64,000 nucleotides of DNA, taken from Spirogloea muscicola. Its lineage: Eukaryota > Streptophyta > Zygnematophyceae > Spirogloeales > Spirogloeaceae. Positions 38,001-48,441 of this stretch are shown piece after piece. Within the stretch, counting starts at the first letter, position 1. Every line of letters starts with the position of its first letter. Made by a program: the position numbers and the translations under genes. The stretch covers positions 422,220 to 486,219 of the forward strand of contig WELB01000006.1 in assembly GCA_009602725.1 (NCBI GenBank), given 5' to 3'. The notes under the pieces are model-generated. The model worked only from the letters and a program-made list of their open reading frames with translations, was not told the origin of the DNA and did not search any database.

Positions 38001-41000
38001 CTGGCTCTGCAGCTCTGCAACCACGTCTGCAAGCCGTAAGCGCTCCTCTTGCTCCTGCTTCAGGCTTGCCTCCTTGGCCGCCACTTCCATGGAGAGCTGC
38101 TCCTCCAGCGCAACAAATTCCTCGTCCTTGTTGTGCAGGCTTTGTTGCAGCTCATCTAGGCAGCCACTGAGGCGCTCCAGCTCCATCTGCGCCGCATGTG
38201 TGGCTTTGTCCTGACTTTCGAGCTGAGCCTTTAGTGAAATGAGGTCGTCGTCCCGCAGGGCCAAGAGCCGGTTCAGCTGGTCTGATTCACCCTGCAAAGA
38301 GTCCCACTGTCATAGAGTAAGAAGGCATGACTGTTAGTAGCCCCTACTACTACACTGGCATGTCACTCTGAACATCAGTGTAGACTTGTGCCAGTTACTG
38401 CTAGTAAGCTCGAGCTCATTCTCAGATTTGTGCTTCACAGGGCTCCCTAATCAGAGGTACATGCAGGTGCACTAGGTACACTTGCGACTTGCACTTGACT
38501 GGCACGAGAGCTTTACCTGGACATCAACAAGCTGCAATGTCAGCTCTTCAACACGTCTGTTGGCGCACTGCAGCATGTTGCCGGTAGTGCTCGCCTCCTT
38601 GCTTTGCTGCTCCCGCTCTGCGCGGAGGACGGCTTCCAGCTCTGTGCACCGACTCTGCAGCTCCACGGCTGCAGCCGCAAGCTCCTCGCGCTCCTCACGC
38701 TCCTCACGCTCCTGCACCAAGCTAGCCTCAGCAGCGGCCACGTCCCTTGCCAACTGCTCCTTCAGCTCCTGCACGAGCCTGTGATGTGCGTCCAGCTCCG
38801 CCTGCGCCGCCTGCATGGCATCACCCTGGCTGCCAAGCTCCGCTGCCAGGGCCTCCAGCGCACTCTCTCGTGCAGCCAGCATCTTCGTGAGCACACCGAC
38901 AGAGGCCTCAGCCTGCCGCAGCTCTTCGAGCCGACCGTCAAGGTCCTCCGCCAGCCTGCTGCAATCTGCCAGCGCCCGTTCCTCGGCCTTGGTCGCCTGT
39001 GCTTTTGCTTCGCTCAGGGCGTCTCGCTCAGATGTAAGCTCCATCAAGGAGGCTCTGCAAATCTCCGCCTCAGCAATGGCCAGCTCCTGAGCACTCCGTG
39101 CTACTTGCGCAGCCTCCGTCAGCGAGGCAACTTCTGATGACCTCCGCTCAAGGGCCTCGGCGAACTCCCCTGCCTGCGCAAGTGCGGCGTCTTTTGCTGC
39201 CACCTCTGCCTGCAGGCGCCCGCCCTCTTTGACGCGGGCCTGCCGCAGAGCCGAGAGCTCGGCGGCCAGGTCTGACAGCGCCTGCCGGAGGCGCTCAGCC
39301 TCTACCAAAGCGTTCCCCTTGGCCTCCACCTCTGCCAGCTCTCCGTCGCGCAGGCCATTGGCCAAAACTGCTGCCTCAGCGAGCTCATCATCCGCTGTGC
39401 TCTTGGACAGCACAACATGCAAGCCATCGGCCTCAGCAGCCACCCAGTCTTTGGCCTCGGCCTCTGCCCGCAGACTTCCTGCCAAGCTCGCCGCCTTGGC
39501 TGCGGCGTCTGCCACAGCCGCCCTCAAGAACTCCATCTCAGTCAGCCCCTTGGCCTTTGCTGCCGCTGCACCCGCCGCCATTCTCGTAGCCTCCTCCTGA
39601 AGCTCTGTCAGCTCGCGCTCACGCACAGACAGCGAGTTCCTCAGGCTTTCAGCCTCTGTGCTTGCTGCATCTGCCCTGTCTATGGCAGACTGCTCCGATT
39701 GGGCGATGCTCTCACAACGCTCTTGCAAGCTGGCCACCTCCAACCGGAGCACCTCTGCTTCTGCAAGGGCCTGCTTCGCTATGTCACCCGCCTCCGCTTG
39801 TCCACTGCTGGCAACCTCCTTGAGCCGCGCAAACTCGGCTGCCATGTCCGATAACGCCTCCCGAAGGCCCTCAACTTCCAACATCGCAGCCTCTTTTGCT
39901 TCAATCTCAGAGCTGCTCGCCTGAGTCAAGGCATTTGATGCTGCCCGCAACTCAGTAAGCTCTTTGTGCACATCCTCACTGGCGAGCACCGCCTGAGCCA
40001 AGCCCACATGGACCTCAGCAAGCTCGGCCTCTTTTGAGCTCAACGAGGCCCTCAATGCAAGGCACTCGGCACCGCTCGCCTCTGTGGCTGCAGTCGCGTC
40101 AAGCTTGGCCTGTAGAGCCACGTCAAGCTCGCCTCTGACCACCAATAGCTCTTTGCAGACGTCCTCCATCTTCGCCAGGGCCTGCTCCTTGGCCAGCGCC
40201 TCAGCCTGCGTCGCAGCGCAAAGCGCAGCGGCCTCGGCCAACTGATTGTCCAACGTGGCCTGCAAGGACGCCGCCACTTTGAGAGCCTCGTCCCTGGCCA
40301 CGGCAAGGTGCTCCGCCTCCGCTGTCCTCTCAGCCAGAGCCTCCTTGAGCGCCTCACGTTGCGCCACAACCTCTTTGCCCTTGCGCAGCGCCATGCCCAG
40401 CTTTTCTCGTATCCCCGCCTGCTCGGCCTCCCCCTCCTGTAGCGCATCGGCACGCGCCCTGAGATCTGCAACTTGTTGCAATGCAGCTACCAGCCCCTCG
40501 TTGAGTGCCTTCGCTTCGGCTGCAAGGCGCTCATTACTCGCTGCCAATGCCGCCGCCTCATCCGTGCGCTCCGCCAGCGCACGCTTGAGCGCTGCGCGGC
40601 TCTCCACAAGGTCCCGGCCCTTCCGCAGCGCCATGGCTAGCTTCTCTCGCGCCGCCGCCGAGCGCGCCTCCAATGCCACGGCCTCAGCATGCAGCATCTC
40701 CACCTCGGTGTCCCGCGCTGCAACGACTGCCACCAGCTCCGCATTGCGTCGAACAAGTGCGTCCGTTTCGCCCTCCTTGCCGGCCACATACGCCTGCAGG
40801 CGCGCAACCTCCTCAGCAAGTGGATCGAGCTCCTTACGCATCCGCTGCCGGCCCTGATCGGCCTCCTTCTTGACCGCCACAAGAGCCTGGTCCTTAGCCA
40901 CCAGGGCCCGGCGAAGGTCCAGAAGCTCTATCTCCAGCCGGCCCAGTGTACCTCGGCCATGGGCAACGGCGTCGCCCGAGCCGCCACTACCCATGCTCTG

Positions 41001-42906
41001 CAAATTGCCAACAACGGCTTGATACTGCTGCCGCATGGCATCCGCTTCATCCTGCAGCTGCCGGCCCGCCTGCTCCCGCTCCTCCAGCGCCTCTGTCTTA
41101 GCTGCCAGCTCTGCCCGGATGCGAGCTTTCTCTGCCTCCATCTCACTCCACCGCTGCGTTGCCGCCTCCATCTGCCGCTTGAGCTCGCCCATGGCGGCCT
41201 GCGTCTCCTTACGCTCCACCTCCCATGCCATCCTTAACTGCAAGAAGGGCACAGGCAGGCAGGATGGCGACAGCCTTGAGACATCCAAAAGTGGGGCAAG
41301 ATCGTCTGCAATTTGGCCATCCAGCTGCGGCGCTTTGAGGCCCCCGCCGCCGGCCGCCAGCTGCTGGACGACTGCTTAGCGCTAGCAGCGTCAGACTGCC
41401 CATTTGTGGAGGTACAAAGGCCACAATGGGGGGCCTTTTACCTGAGCAACGCTTTCCTCCTCGGGTGACTTGCCAGCGAAGCCAATTGCCCTGGCAAGCC
41501 GCAGTGAGAACGATGACCCAGTGGAGGCCGTGCGGTAGGGGGGCGGGCTGGCGCCCGTGGGGGTGCCAATCGGGCTGAAGAAGTCGTCAGCGTCGTCTTC
41601 GTCGCCACCACCGTCTACGTCCCACGCTGTCGATGACGATCGCATGGCAGTTGCAACATATACAGGAGGGCCGTGTTCTTTGGGCAGCAGCAGCCCGTCA
41701 ACCGGGCTGCCAGCTACCTCCGTCAGTACACCGGCTTCAGGCTCGGACATGAAGCCCCCTCCATTAGGGACTAGCATGGGGGACTTGGCGACCTCAAAGT
41801 CCAGCTCAAGAGCAGAGGGTCTCATTTGCAAATCTTCTCCAGCATCTGCAGGCTTGGATTTGGACTCTGGCTGCAAATCATCAACACTGCCGTCAAGATG
41901 CTGCTCATCTGGAGGATGCAAGGGTCCATCTGTTGGCGGCAGATTCGGACGACCCTCTTCACCCGCCGCCTCCTGCTGCATGTGTGACAGCGGCGGGCTC
42001 AACGGGACTGCTTGATTGCCGACTGACACGAGCAGCTTGCCTTCCCCTGCGCCAGACTGCTGCGGCATCTCGGGCTGCTGCTCAGGTGCATCGAGCGAGA
42101 CCCCCTCCGCAGCGGATCCGTTAGAAGAAGCAGAACTGGCAGCCGGCTCCTCGCAATTGGCCACTCGCTGGTGTGCCTCGATCGCAACCTCGTCGGCAGC
42201 AGTGCCATCCAAGGCCGGAGCGCCAGCTCCAGCCTGTGCTTTAAGGACCTGCTGCTCGGCCGCCTCCTCGGTGGGCGCTGCTTGCAGCAATCCGTCCAGG
42301 CTCCGGCTCGTCACAGCAGCCTCTTTATCAGCAGTCAATGCTGCCTTGCCACTGACAGGCAAGTCATCTAATGGCGGCACACTGAGGGCGGCGACGTCCA
42401 GGCCCACAGATTGCAGTCCATTGCCGGCCGCCACCTCCTGGGGTGCCGCCGCTGGCTCCTCCTCAGGAGGTGCAGCAGAGGCCCCGACGGCGCCAGGCAC
42501 CGGCTCCTCCTCGGCTGCGGCGGCGGCCACGGCCTTGGGCGGCGCCGCGTCGTCCTGGCCGCCGGCTCGGGCGGAGGAGCCCGCCTTCTTCTTCCGGAAG
42601 GCCTCGAGCTGGACAACCGAGGCACGCCGCAGGAAGCAGCACCGAGCGTGCATTAGGTGTCGCTCACAGTCGGCGCCGGATCGCCGGCGCAGGCGCAGCC
42701 AACGCAGGAGCTCAGCTGGCTCACGAGCGCTCAGCCAGCAGCGGCGCGCGACACGACGCCCGGCTCTCGCGGCGCCGTCGGCGGCCGCAGTTGGCGCCGG
42801 TACCGGCTCGGGGCTGGCCTGAGATTGCCAGTCCCGGAGACGCCCGGAGGCGGCAGCTCACCCGCTTCTTGCCGGCCGCTCGCAGGTCCTCCTTGCCCTT
42901 GGTCAT
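32020..42906 (-). CDS. Giant TNO1-like tail-anchored golgin (coiled coil, ~2830 aa)
   Basis: Predicted trans-Golgi/Golgi tether, by analogy with plant TNO1 (SYP41-interacting). Exons: 42906-42862, 42608-41442, 41363-38517, 38291-37869, 37516-37094, 36776-36345, 36089-34046, 33853-33354, 33184-32942, a possible 27-nt exon 32847-32821, 32746-32552, 32435-32380, 32134-32020. Phases agree. The N-terminus MTKGKEDLRAAGKKR joins LEAFRKKKAGSS; this resembles the DLLAAGRKKLQQFRQKK start of plant golgins. Then come ~390 residues of low-complexity acidic sequence, and about 2200 residues of heptad-rich Ala/Glu/Leu/Gln coiled coil. The C-terminus FLRPSVNGIDKL is followed by a membrane segment (RLALTFYWLALHALLAAML) five residues from the stop, i.e. 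a tail anchor. Arabidopsis TNO1 is, from memory, near 1700 residues, so this protein is much longer, partly through duplicated exons. The junction at 32435 has an alternative at 32464. Confidence 0.85.
36345..38867 (-). repeat. Fourfold duplicated coiled-coil exon inside the golgin
   Basis: The end of exon 3 (38867-38517) and the whole of exons 38291-37869, 37516-37094 and 36776-36345 encode the same ~117-144-residue module. Exon lengths are 423, 423 and 432 nt, all phase 0. Shared words in order: LLALRDxEL, AAQxELE, ELQxSL, EEQLSxDVAAKEASL, ELQSxCTELEALL, KEASxT, and a final Q just before the donor. Introns between copies are not obviously similar. Confidence 0.85.
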
Positions 42907-43251
42907 CGCGCTCCGTGCGCCGTCCGCGCCGTGGCCGCCGGCGCGCACGGTGGCGCCGGCGCCGGCGGCGCGGCAGTCGGCGCTGTCGCCGTTGGCTTCG
43001 TCTGGCGAAGTTACGGCGGCCGGCCGGCAGGCGGGTAACGGGGGGGGCCCAGTCACCGGCCGTCACACGCCGCGGCACGGTCGACCGTGACTCCGCAGCC
43101 GGCTAACCTGACCTGAAGTGTGCGGTTACTGTCCGCAAAAGATTTGACAAGGTCCGAAGGGGGCCGAGAAGCTGGACGAGCTGAATGTCTTGAATGAGCT
43201 TACTCTCTGTTTCTTTCCGATGGGTCCAGGGCAAAGCCAGCCCAGACTCGG
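42907..43251. other. Short divergent spacer between golgin and DnaJ-type gene
   Basis: About 350 bp, GC-rich, presumably a bidirectional promoter. A partial hairpin-repeat motif (AAAGCCAGCCCAGAC) is present near 43233. Confidence 0.45.
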
Positions 43252-44440
43252 GTGACCGTGGTTAGCCCGCCCAACGAGCCTGCTCCCCTTTCCCCTTCCG
43301 TACTCCGCCGCCGCCCCCCGCCGCTCGCCAGTCGCGTCCGGCCTGCGCTCCTGCGGCGCGGCGCCGTTGCCGCCGCCGCGGTGACCGCCCTCGAGCTCGT
43401 TCGCCCGCGCGCCAAGGCGAAGTCGGAGTGGGACAACGAGCGTGCCAGCGGCGGCGCGGGGTTTGTCGAGGGCCCGACGACGGCGCCGCCGCGTCCGGGG
43501 NTGGCGGGCCAGGCCGCGCTGCCGCGCCTCCTGCGCCTCGCCCGCCGGCGCCTGGTGGGGGCCCACCCTTCCGGCGGCCATGGATGTCGCGCAGCGCCTC
43601 CACTTACTCCCCGGCTTGAGGGTCACTGACACGACCCAGCTTCCCCCTTCTCTGCTTGCGCACGTCATCCTGAGCTCCCGCCTTCCGTGCAGAAGCCGCG
43701 GCGGTGCAAGGAGTGCCTGGGTGTTGGCAACAATGTATCCTTCGCCTGCGACTCTGTGTCTGTTGCAAGCAGCGCCTGGAACAAGTCGACCTGATACAGC
43801 CATGAACAGGACCTGGGCTCCGTAATTAGGCATTTACGTTTACAAATCAAGCCCCGGCTCCTACCTCGTGCAGCCTGGTGCCTGCCAAGCGGCTGCTTGG
43901 AAAAGAGCACAAAATTGCACACACCTCCCCCTCAAGCTGGGTGCTGTCATGCCAAACGGCATGTCAAATTCAGTGATGGCAGCGCTTCAGCATGCTCAGT
44001 CCTGCCAGGCAGTTTAGTCGTCCTTGACGAGGATTTGTCTCCCCAGTTATGCGTCAGTTGCAAGGGGCGCGGCAAGGAAGGTGCGCATTTGCCTTGTTCA
44101 AAGATTGGCCGCCAGCATGACAGCATTTCCAGAGCTGGTCCCCTGGGGGCAGCCTCTGCCAACTTGCAGCTGCAATTGCCATGCCACTTCCTCGCTCTGG
44201 TGCGGCCCATGTTGACGTATCTATATACCTAACTCCCCCTACCCTCGGGCGCCTCTTACTCGCCTTTGTGCTCCTGCATTCCATGCAGGCGGCCTGTTCA
44301 CAGGCACCATGCTGGCCAAGTGCGCTGTGTGCGGGGGTCGCGGGCGGCAGCTCTGCCCCCGCTGCGACGGCGCTGGGCTTGAGGACTCGTGGCTTTACCA
44401 ACCCGTGAAAGACGGCGGCTGGGGCCCCCGAGGGCAGTGA
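43252..44440 (+). CDS. DnaJ-type zinc-finger protein (four CxxCxGxG), plastid-type, 5' end unsure
   Basis: Small cysteine-rich protein of the plant DnaJ-zinc-finger group (relatives include BSD2 and LQY1), with no J domain. Such proteins act as plastid chaperones or thiol-active factors; the exact role is unknown. Exons 2-4 are firm: 43693-43734, 44047-44080, 44289-44440, phases consistent. They carry the four repeats CKECLGVG, CVSCKGRG, CAVCGGRG and CPRCDGAG, then LEDSWLYQPVKDGGWGPRGQ-stop. Exon 1 is inferred to end at 43554 (CTG before GTGGGG) and to include ALELVRPRAKAKSEWDNERA after a basic, Pro/Ala-rich transit-like stretch. No in-frame ATG is visible for exon 1, and one N lies at 43501. 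So 43252 is only the limit of the open frame, and the true start may lie in an undetected exon. Confidence 0.75.
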
Positions 44441-46052
44441 GCAGCTTGCACAGCAGATTTCGATGCTGCTGAGCGCCGTGAAAGACGGCGCTCAGCTATC
44501 TACCACAGCACACATTCTGGCGTCCACAGTTCACCAGCTTTTCCTGGTAGTGCCCGTGCTGCACTCACACGTTGCTGGCAAATTGGTTAACAATCAGTTG
44601 TCTCTGCAAAGAAGCGGAGGACGCCTTATAATAGGGCCTACACAACAGAAGGAGACGTCATTACTTCAAGCCCAAGCCGAACATTATCTTGAAGGGTAAT
44701 GTGTGCAGTACACTATTTCGACACACTGCTTTGACGAAAGCTAGTGCAAATATATGGGCTACGTGTTTCGAAGTACTATGCTAAGGTGGTTAACGTGACA
44801 GTGTAACATTAGTACCCACGGGTGAGCACATACAGATCTAACAGGCTAACTTGGGGAGCCTGAGTATAGCCACGGAAGCTGATGGCCTGACTTAAAAGCG
44901 CGCCCAGCGCGCTGATGAAGCGCAAGAGCGAAAGCGGCTGCTGATAGTCGGGCGGCTGTGAAGCCGCCCCTGACCATCCCCGAGTGCATATGGAGTGACA
45001 GAAGCAGTTCCTTAGGAGGTGGGTGGCTGTGGGCTATGAAGAAGAAAGACTCTTCCAGTGGAGGCCGATGGCTGTGACTGGCCAGCCCAGAAAAGAGAAG
45101 CAGCTGTTCCATATGTTAGTCAATGACTGGGATACGTCAATCCAAAAGGTATGGACAAGGTTCAGAGGGGCCAGAAAGCACAAACCACGCAGCTACGCAA
45201 AGGGCTCTTCCAATGGGTGCTCAATAACCTCTAGTAATAGCTCAAGTTGGAGTGATCAGCAGAGAAGAGTCTCCTCGAGAAGAGTCTCCTCACAAAGTTC
45301 GAGTGTAGTAGTCAAAGACGAGTGTTGCCACGCTGAAGCCCAGAAGGGACACGTGATGAGCGGCCTGCCCGCAAATGCACGGCAAATGCCTAGAACTGGA
45401 GCGAAATGGGGAAGGAAATAAAACATCGATCGTCTTCCAATGGGAGCATTGGCGGCCATCCCGAACAACATCCTGAATACACAAATCCTCGGATTGGCGA
45501 GAAACTGCAGTGCCCCGCCATGCACACGGCCGTGCCGACCATGGCCGCCGCGCCGCGCATGACGCTTCGGCGACCCTCGCCCGCAGCCCGCCATCACCTC
45601 CGGCCCTCCCACCTCGGCCTTCCGCCTGCCCGCGGCTGCCTGGCGCTGCCTCAGGCGAGGCGGCCCTCCCGTCTCCCCGCCGGCCCCTGTTGCAGCTACC
45701 GCAGCCTCTCCTTGGAGCTTGCCCGATGTCGTCTCACCGTTCGGCCAGCCGGGGAGCTTCCAGTCAGACAGGCAGTCTGGCCATCTATGGAGGAGGAAGA
45801 TTTGTCGTCGAGTCTGTATGGCATCTGGCAGACGCCTGCCCTTATTGACCTCAGCGAGCCGTTTCTCAGGCTTCCGCTGTGCTCCTCCTCGCCTCGCCTG
45901 CGCAGCAGCTTGAGCCGGCGTGTGGTGGAGTCGAGCCACGTCCCGCGACCAGCAGCTCGGCCGTCAAGTGCATGCCTCAGAAGGGCATGCTCACCTGGCC
46001 GCTTCGCCAACGTCAGACCATCAGGAGGGTCGAGTAGCTCGTCGAGGGCAGC
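44441..46052. other. Spacer with degraded repeats between DnaJ-type and NTF2-like genes
   Basis: Contains repeat debris at 44925-45250: GCGGCTGCTGATAGTCGGGC near 44936, GGCTGTGACTGGCCAGCCC near 45070, and a decayed RGY-stop tail near 45221-45240. A 15-bp tandem duplication lies at 45062-45091 plus 200 (45262-45276 and 45277-45291). The part from 45500 to 46050 is GC-rich with long unconserved frames on both strands. Confidence 0.55.
44925..45250. repeat. Degraded copies of the hairpin/LINE-tail repeat
   Basis: Fragments match the families at 4.3-6.1 kb and 58-61 kb, in minus orientation. The hairpin copy near 45068-45087 has a diverged loop. Confidence 0.6.
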
Positions 46053-47403
46053 ATGGAGGACCCCAAGCGGGACATTGTGCACGTCGTGCGAGGCCTCGTG
46101 CAGCAGCCCACGTTGGGGAGGCAGGCGCAGTTCATCCGCCGCTACTTCGCTCCAGATGTCAAGTTCTTCCACTTCTTCATCGACATCGCAGAGGGCGCCG
46201 ACGATCTGACTGCAATCTATCACTTCGGAGAGATTTTCTTCCGCTACCAGGCCGTGGAGTTTCACAAGGTAAATGTCACCTCTGCAGCGGCAGCTGTGCT
46301 TACCAATGTCCCTTGCAGCACTAGTCCTCACAAGAGCTTGGAGCAAGTCGAAAGTTCCTGTTTCCGTGCAGGCCGGGCTTGTGCTCAACTATGGACACGA
46401 ATAGTCTGTCATTACCTGCCAGCGACAAGAAATAAGAGCACAGAGTGATGCACAGCAAGTTTGATAAGCAAGCTAGTACGACATGCCTGCATGCAGAGGA
46501 CTCTGACATGACGCTTTGGTAGCGGCTTTGACAATGAGTTGGGTAGTCCAACTTGGGTCCCCTTCAAATATCTGTCAGATTGTCTACGACAGCGAGGAGG
46601 ATACCATTGTCTGCCACATAACAGTGTACATGAAACCATTGACGCTCTTTGGTGGGGAGGTGGGCGTCGACTTCCTTGTCCTTCTGGAGCTCGAGGACTA
46701 CTTACCAAAACAGGTAGGTGCGCCTGAGAGGCCTGACCAGATGAGATTTTACTTAACGGGCTACATAAATGACCAGCTCTTAACTTACTTTCAGTAAACG
46801 CAACGTATATTACCACATTCTCAAGGAGGCAGCTTTAGAAGACGGGCTCAAAACATAGACAGCACTTTCAGTGGCTGGTCATGTTGCCTTGTCTATCCCC
46901 AGTGTTGTCATTGAAAACAACCTGCCTCTACAGGCAGACAGTGATGTCAAGAGGAAGCCACTGAAGAGGATCAAAGTACAGCGGGATTTCTTTGAGAAGA
47001 ATCCACTTCTTCTCGTGATGCCAGTGATTGGTCAGATATATGGGTCACATTATCTCCGAGCAATTGCTGGCAGACTACAGGTAGGCTTTTTGTTCATAAG
47101 CTTGACATCTTGATGACCAGTTCTACGATGCATCAACAGCTGTGTATCATAGCATTAGTTTGTAGGGAACATTCAAGACAAGCATGTGTTGTCGTCATCT
47201 ATCAATTGGGGCAGATTAGCAGCGCAAATATGTCAGCTTTTGTATCCTCATCTTGCATGAAAGGTGTCCCTAAAGGCTAGGACGCTGCTAAATCAGTCAT
47301 GCTGCTCTCGAATCTGCAGGCTGTGACATTCATAATTATCCGTGCCTGCATATGCTTGATCTTCCCTCAAGCTTGGAAGGCCGGATTCTGTGGAGTATGC
47401 TAG
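46053..47403 (+). CDS. NTF2-like (SigF-like) domain small membrane protein
   Basis: Function unknown. Four exons: 46053-46268, 46579-46713, 46934-47080, 47320-47403. Phases agree, giving 193 aa. The pattern (helical start DIVHVVRGLVQQPTLGRQAQ, then YFAPDVKFFHFFIDIAEGAD, a strand pair VYDSEEDTIVCHITVYMKPL, and a closing VDFLVLLELED) is that of NTF2-like folds. It resembles proteins annotated as SigF-like NTF2-like in fungi and plants; this is recall, not a search. After a basic stretch (KRKPLKRIKVQRDFF) come two hydrophobic segments: LLLVMPVIGQIYG and AVTFIIIRACICLIFP. The second is near the C-terminus, so a membrane-bound topology is likely. The ATG at 46053 follows GGCAGC. A longer 5' part encoded upstream cannot be excluded. 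Confidence 0.7.
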
Positions 47404-48441
47404 GCTGCAGGATTTGAGTCTCACTCAAAACTCTTGACAGAACAATATCACTCTTTGTAAGGTAGCCTTAGCCTTAATGCTTCTCAATAGCCAAGAAGAA
47501 GATACCCACTAAATCTCCAAAGGACCGCAAATGATCACTACTATACATATCCAGCTTGTCATGTGGCACCGTGATTGCAAGCCGCCTGCTCTGCCTCCGA
47601 CAATCGCAGCTGCTCACTGTCGGCTGCCACTCATCAAGATTCCCCGTGGCTCTGCCGTGATTTCAAGGCATGTTGCACTCTTCTTCTAATACACCCGCCA
47701 AGACGTGCGGGGTATCACACAAGTCACATTACTTTAGGAGCAGCCCCTGGGCCATGATCAGCCCATCTTGCATAAGCTGACAGACACACGTCTGACTAGC
47801 TATTCTGCTAGCCTTACTCGGAACCTCTCACATAGTGTACATGCCCCTGCAAGCCGTAGGCACTGTAAGAGCTCAAGAGCTTAAGATGAGCTTAAGATAC
47901 ACTGTACTGTGCATGACAAAGGAACCATTGAACATGCACATGCAGAGATCTACAAACAGAGTGCTACAGCCGTTCTAGCTTGAATGTGCATTTCCTTTAC
48001 CAGTTTTGGCCCTGGCCCAGCAAGTGCACACTGTTGGTCATCTCAGCGCTTTCCCGCCCCCCGCCTCCACCCACCCCCCCATGTATGGAAAGAATGTATC
48101 TTGGCAGCCTTAGCGTCTGCACCAGGATCACATGCACAGTGCCCTCAAGATGATCAAGCCTTGCCAACATTCGAGGGGCGAGGCTAGAATCCCAACTTGC
48201 CCAATTTCAGGCCCAGCAAGGTGGCATGGGGAGGGCTACATTAGTAGCTCCTCCCATGCTACCTCAGAGGAGGAGCTCTGCATGTAATGCGTATAGAGCC
48301 AGAAGGTGCATGTGGTGAGATGCTTATGCACGTTGTGCAACGGACTCTATACGGAGGACTAGCTACCTCCGCAAGCAAGGGTGATGTGACCAGCCTAGAG
48401 GGGCAAACTCAAAGTATCCTGGCCGACTGCATGGCTGCCGG
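47404..48441. other. Convergent spacer between NTF2-like and phosphatase-FHA genes
   Basis: Shared 3' region, with no conserved frame on either strand. A CA/CC-rich patch lies near 48055-48080. Confidence 0.5.

Noticed and set aside
45256-46388. Two long minus-strand frames near the NTF2-like gene
   Set aside because: One is the shadow of exon 46053-46268. The other runs through repeat debris and GC-rich spacer without conserved motifs or splice support.
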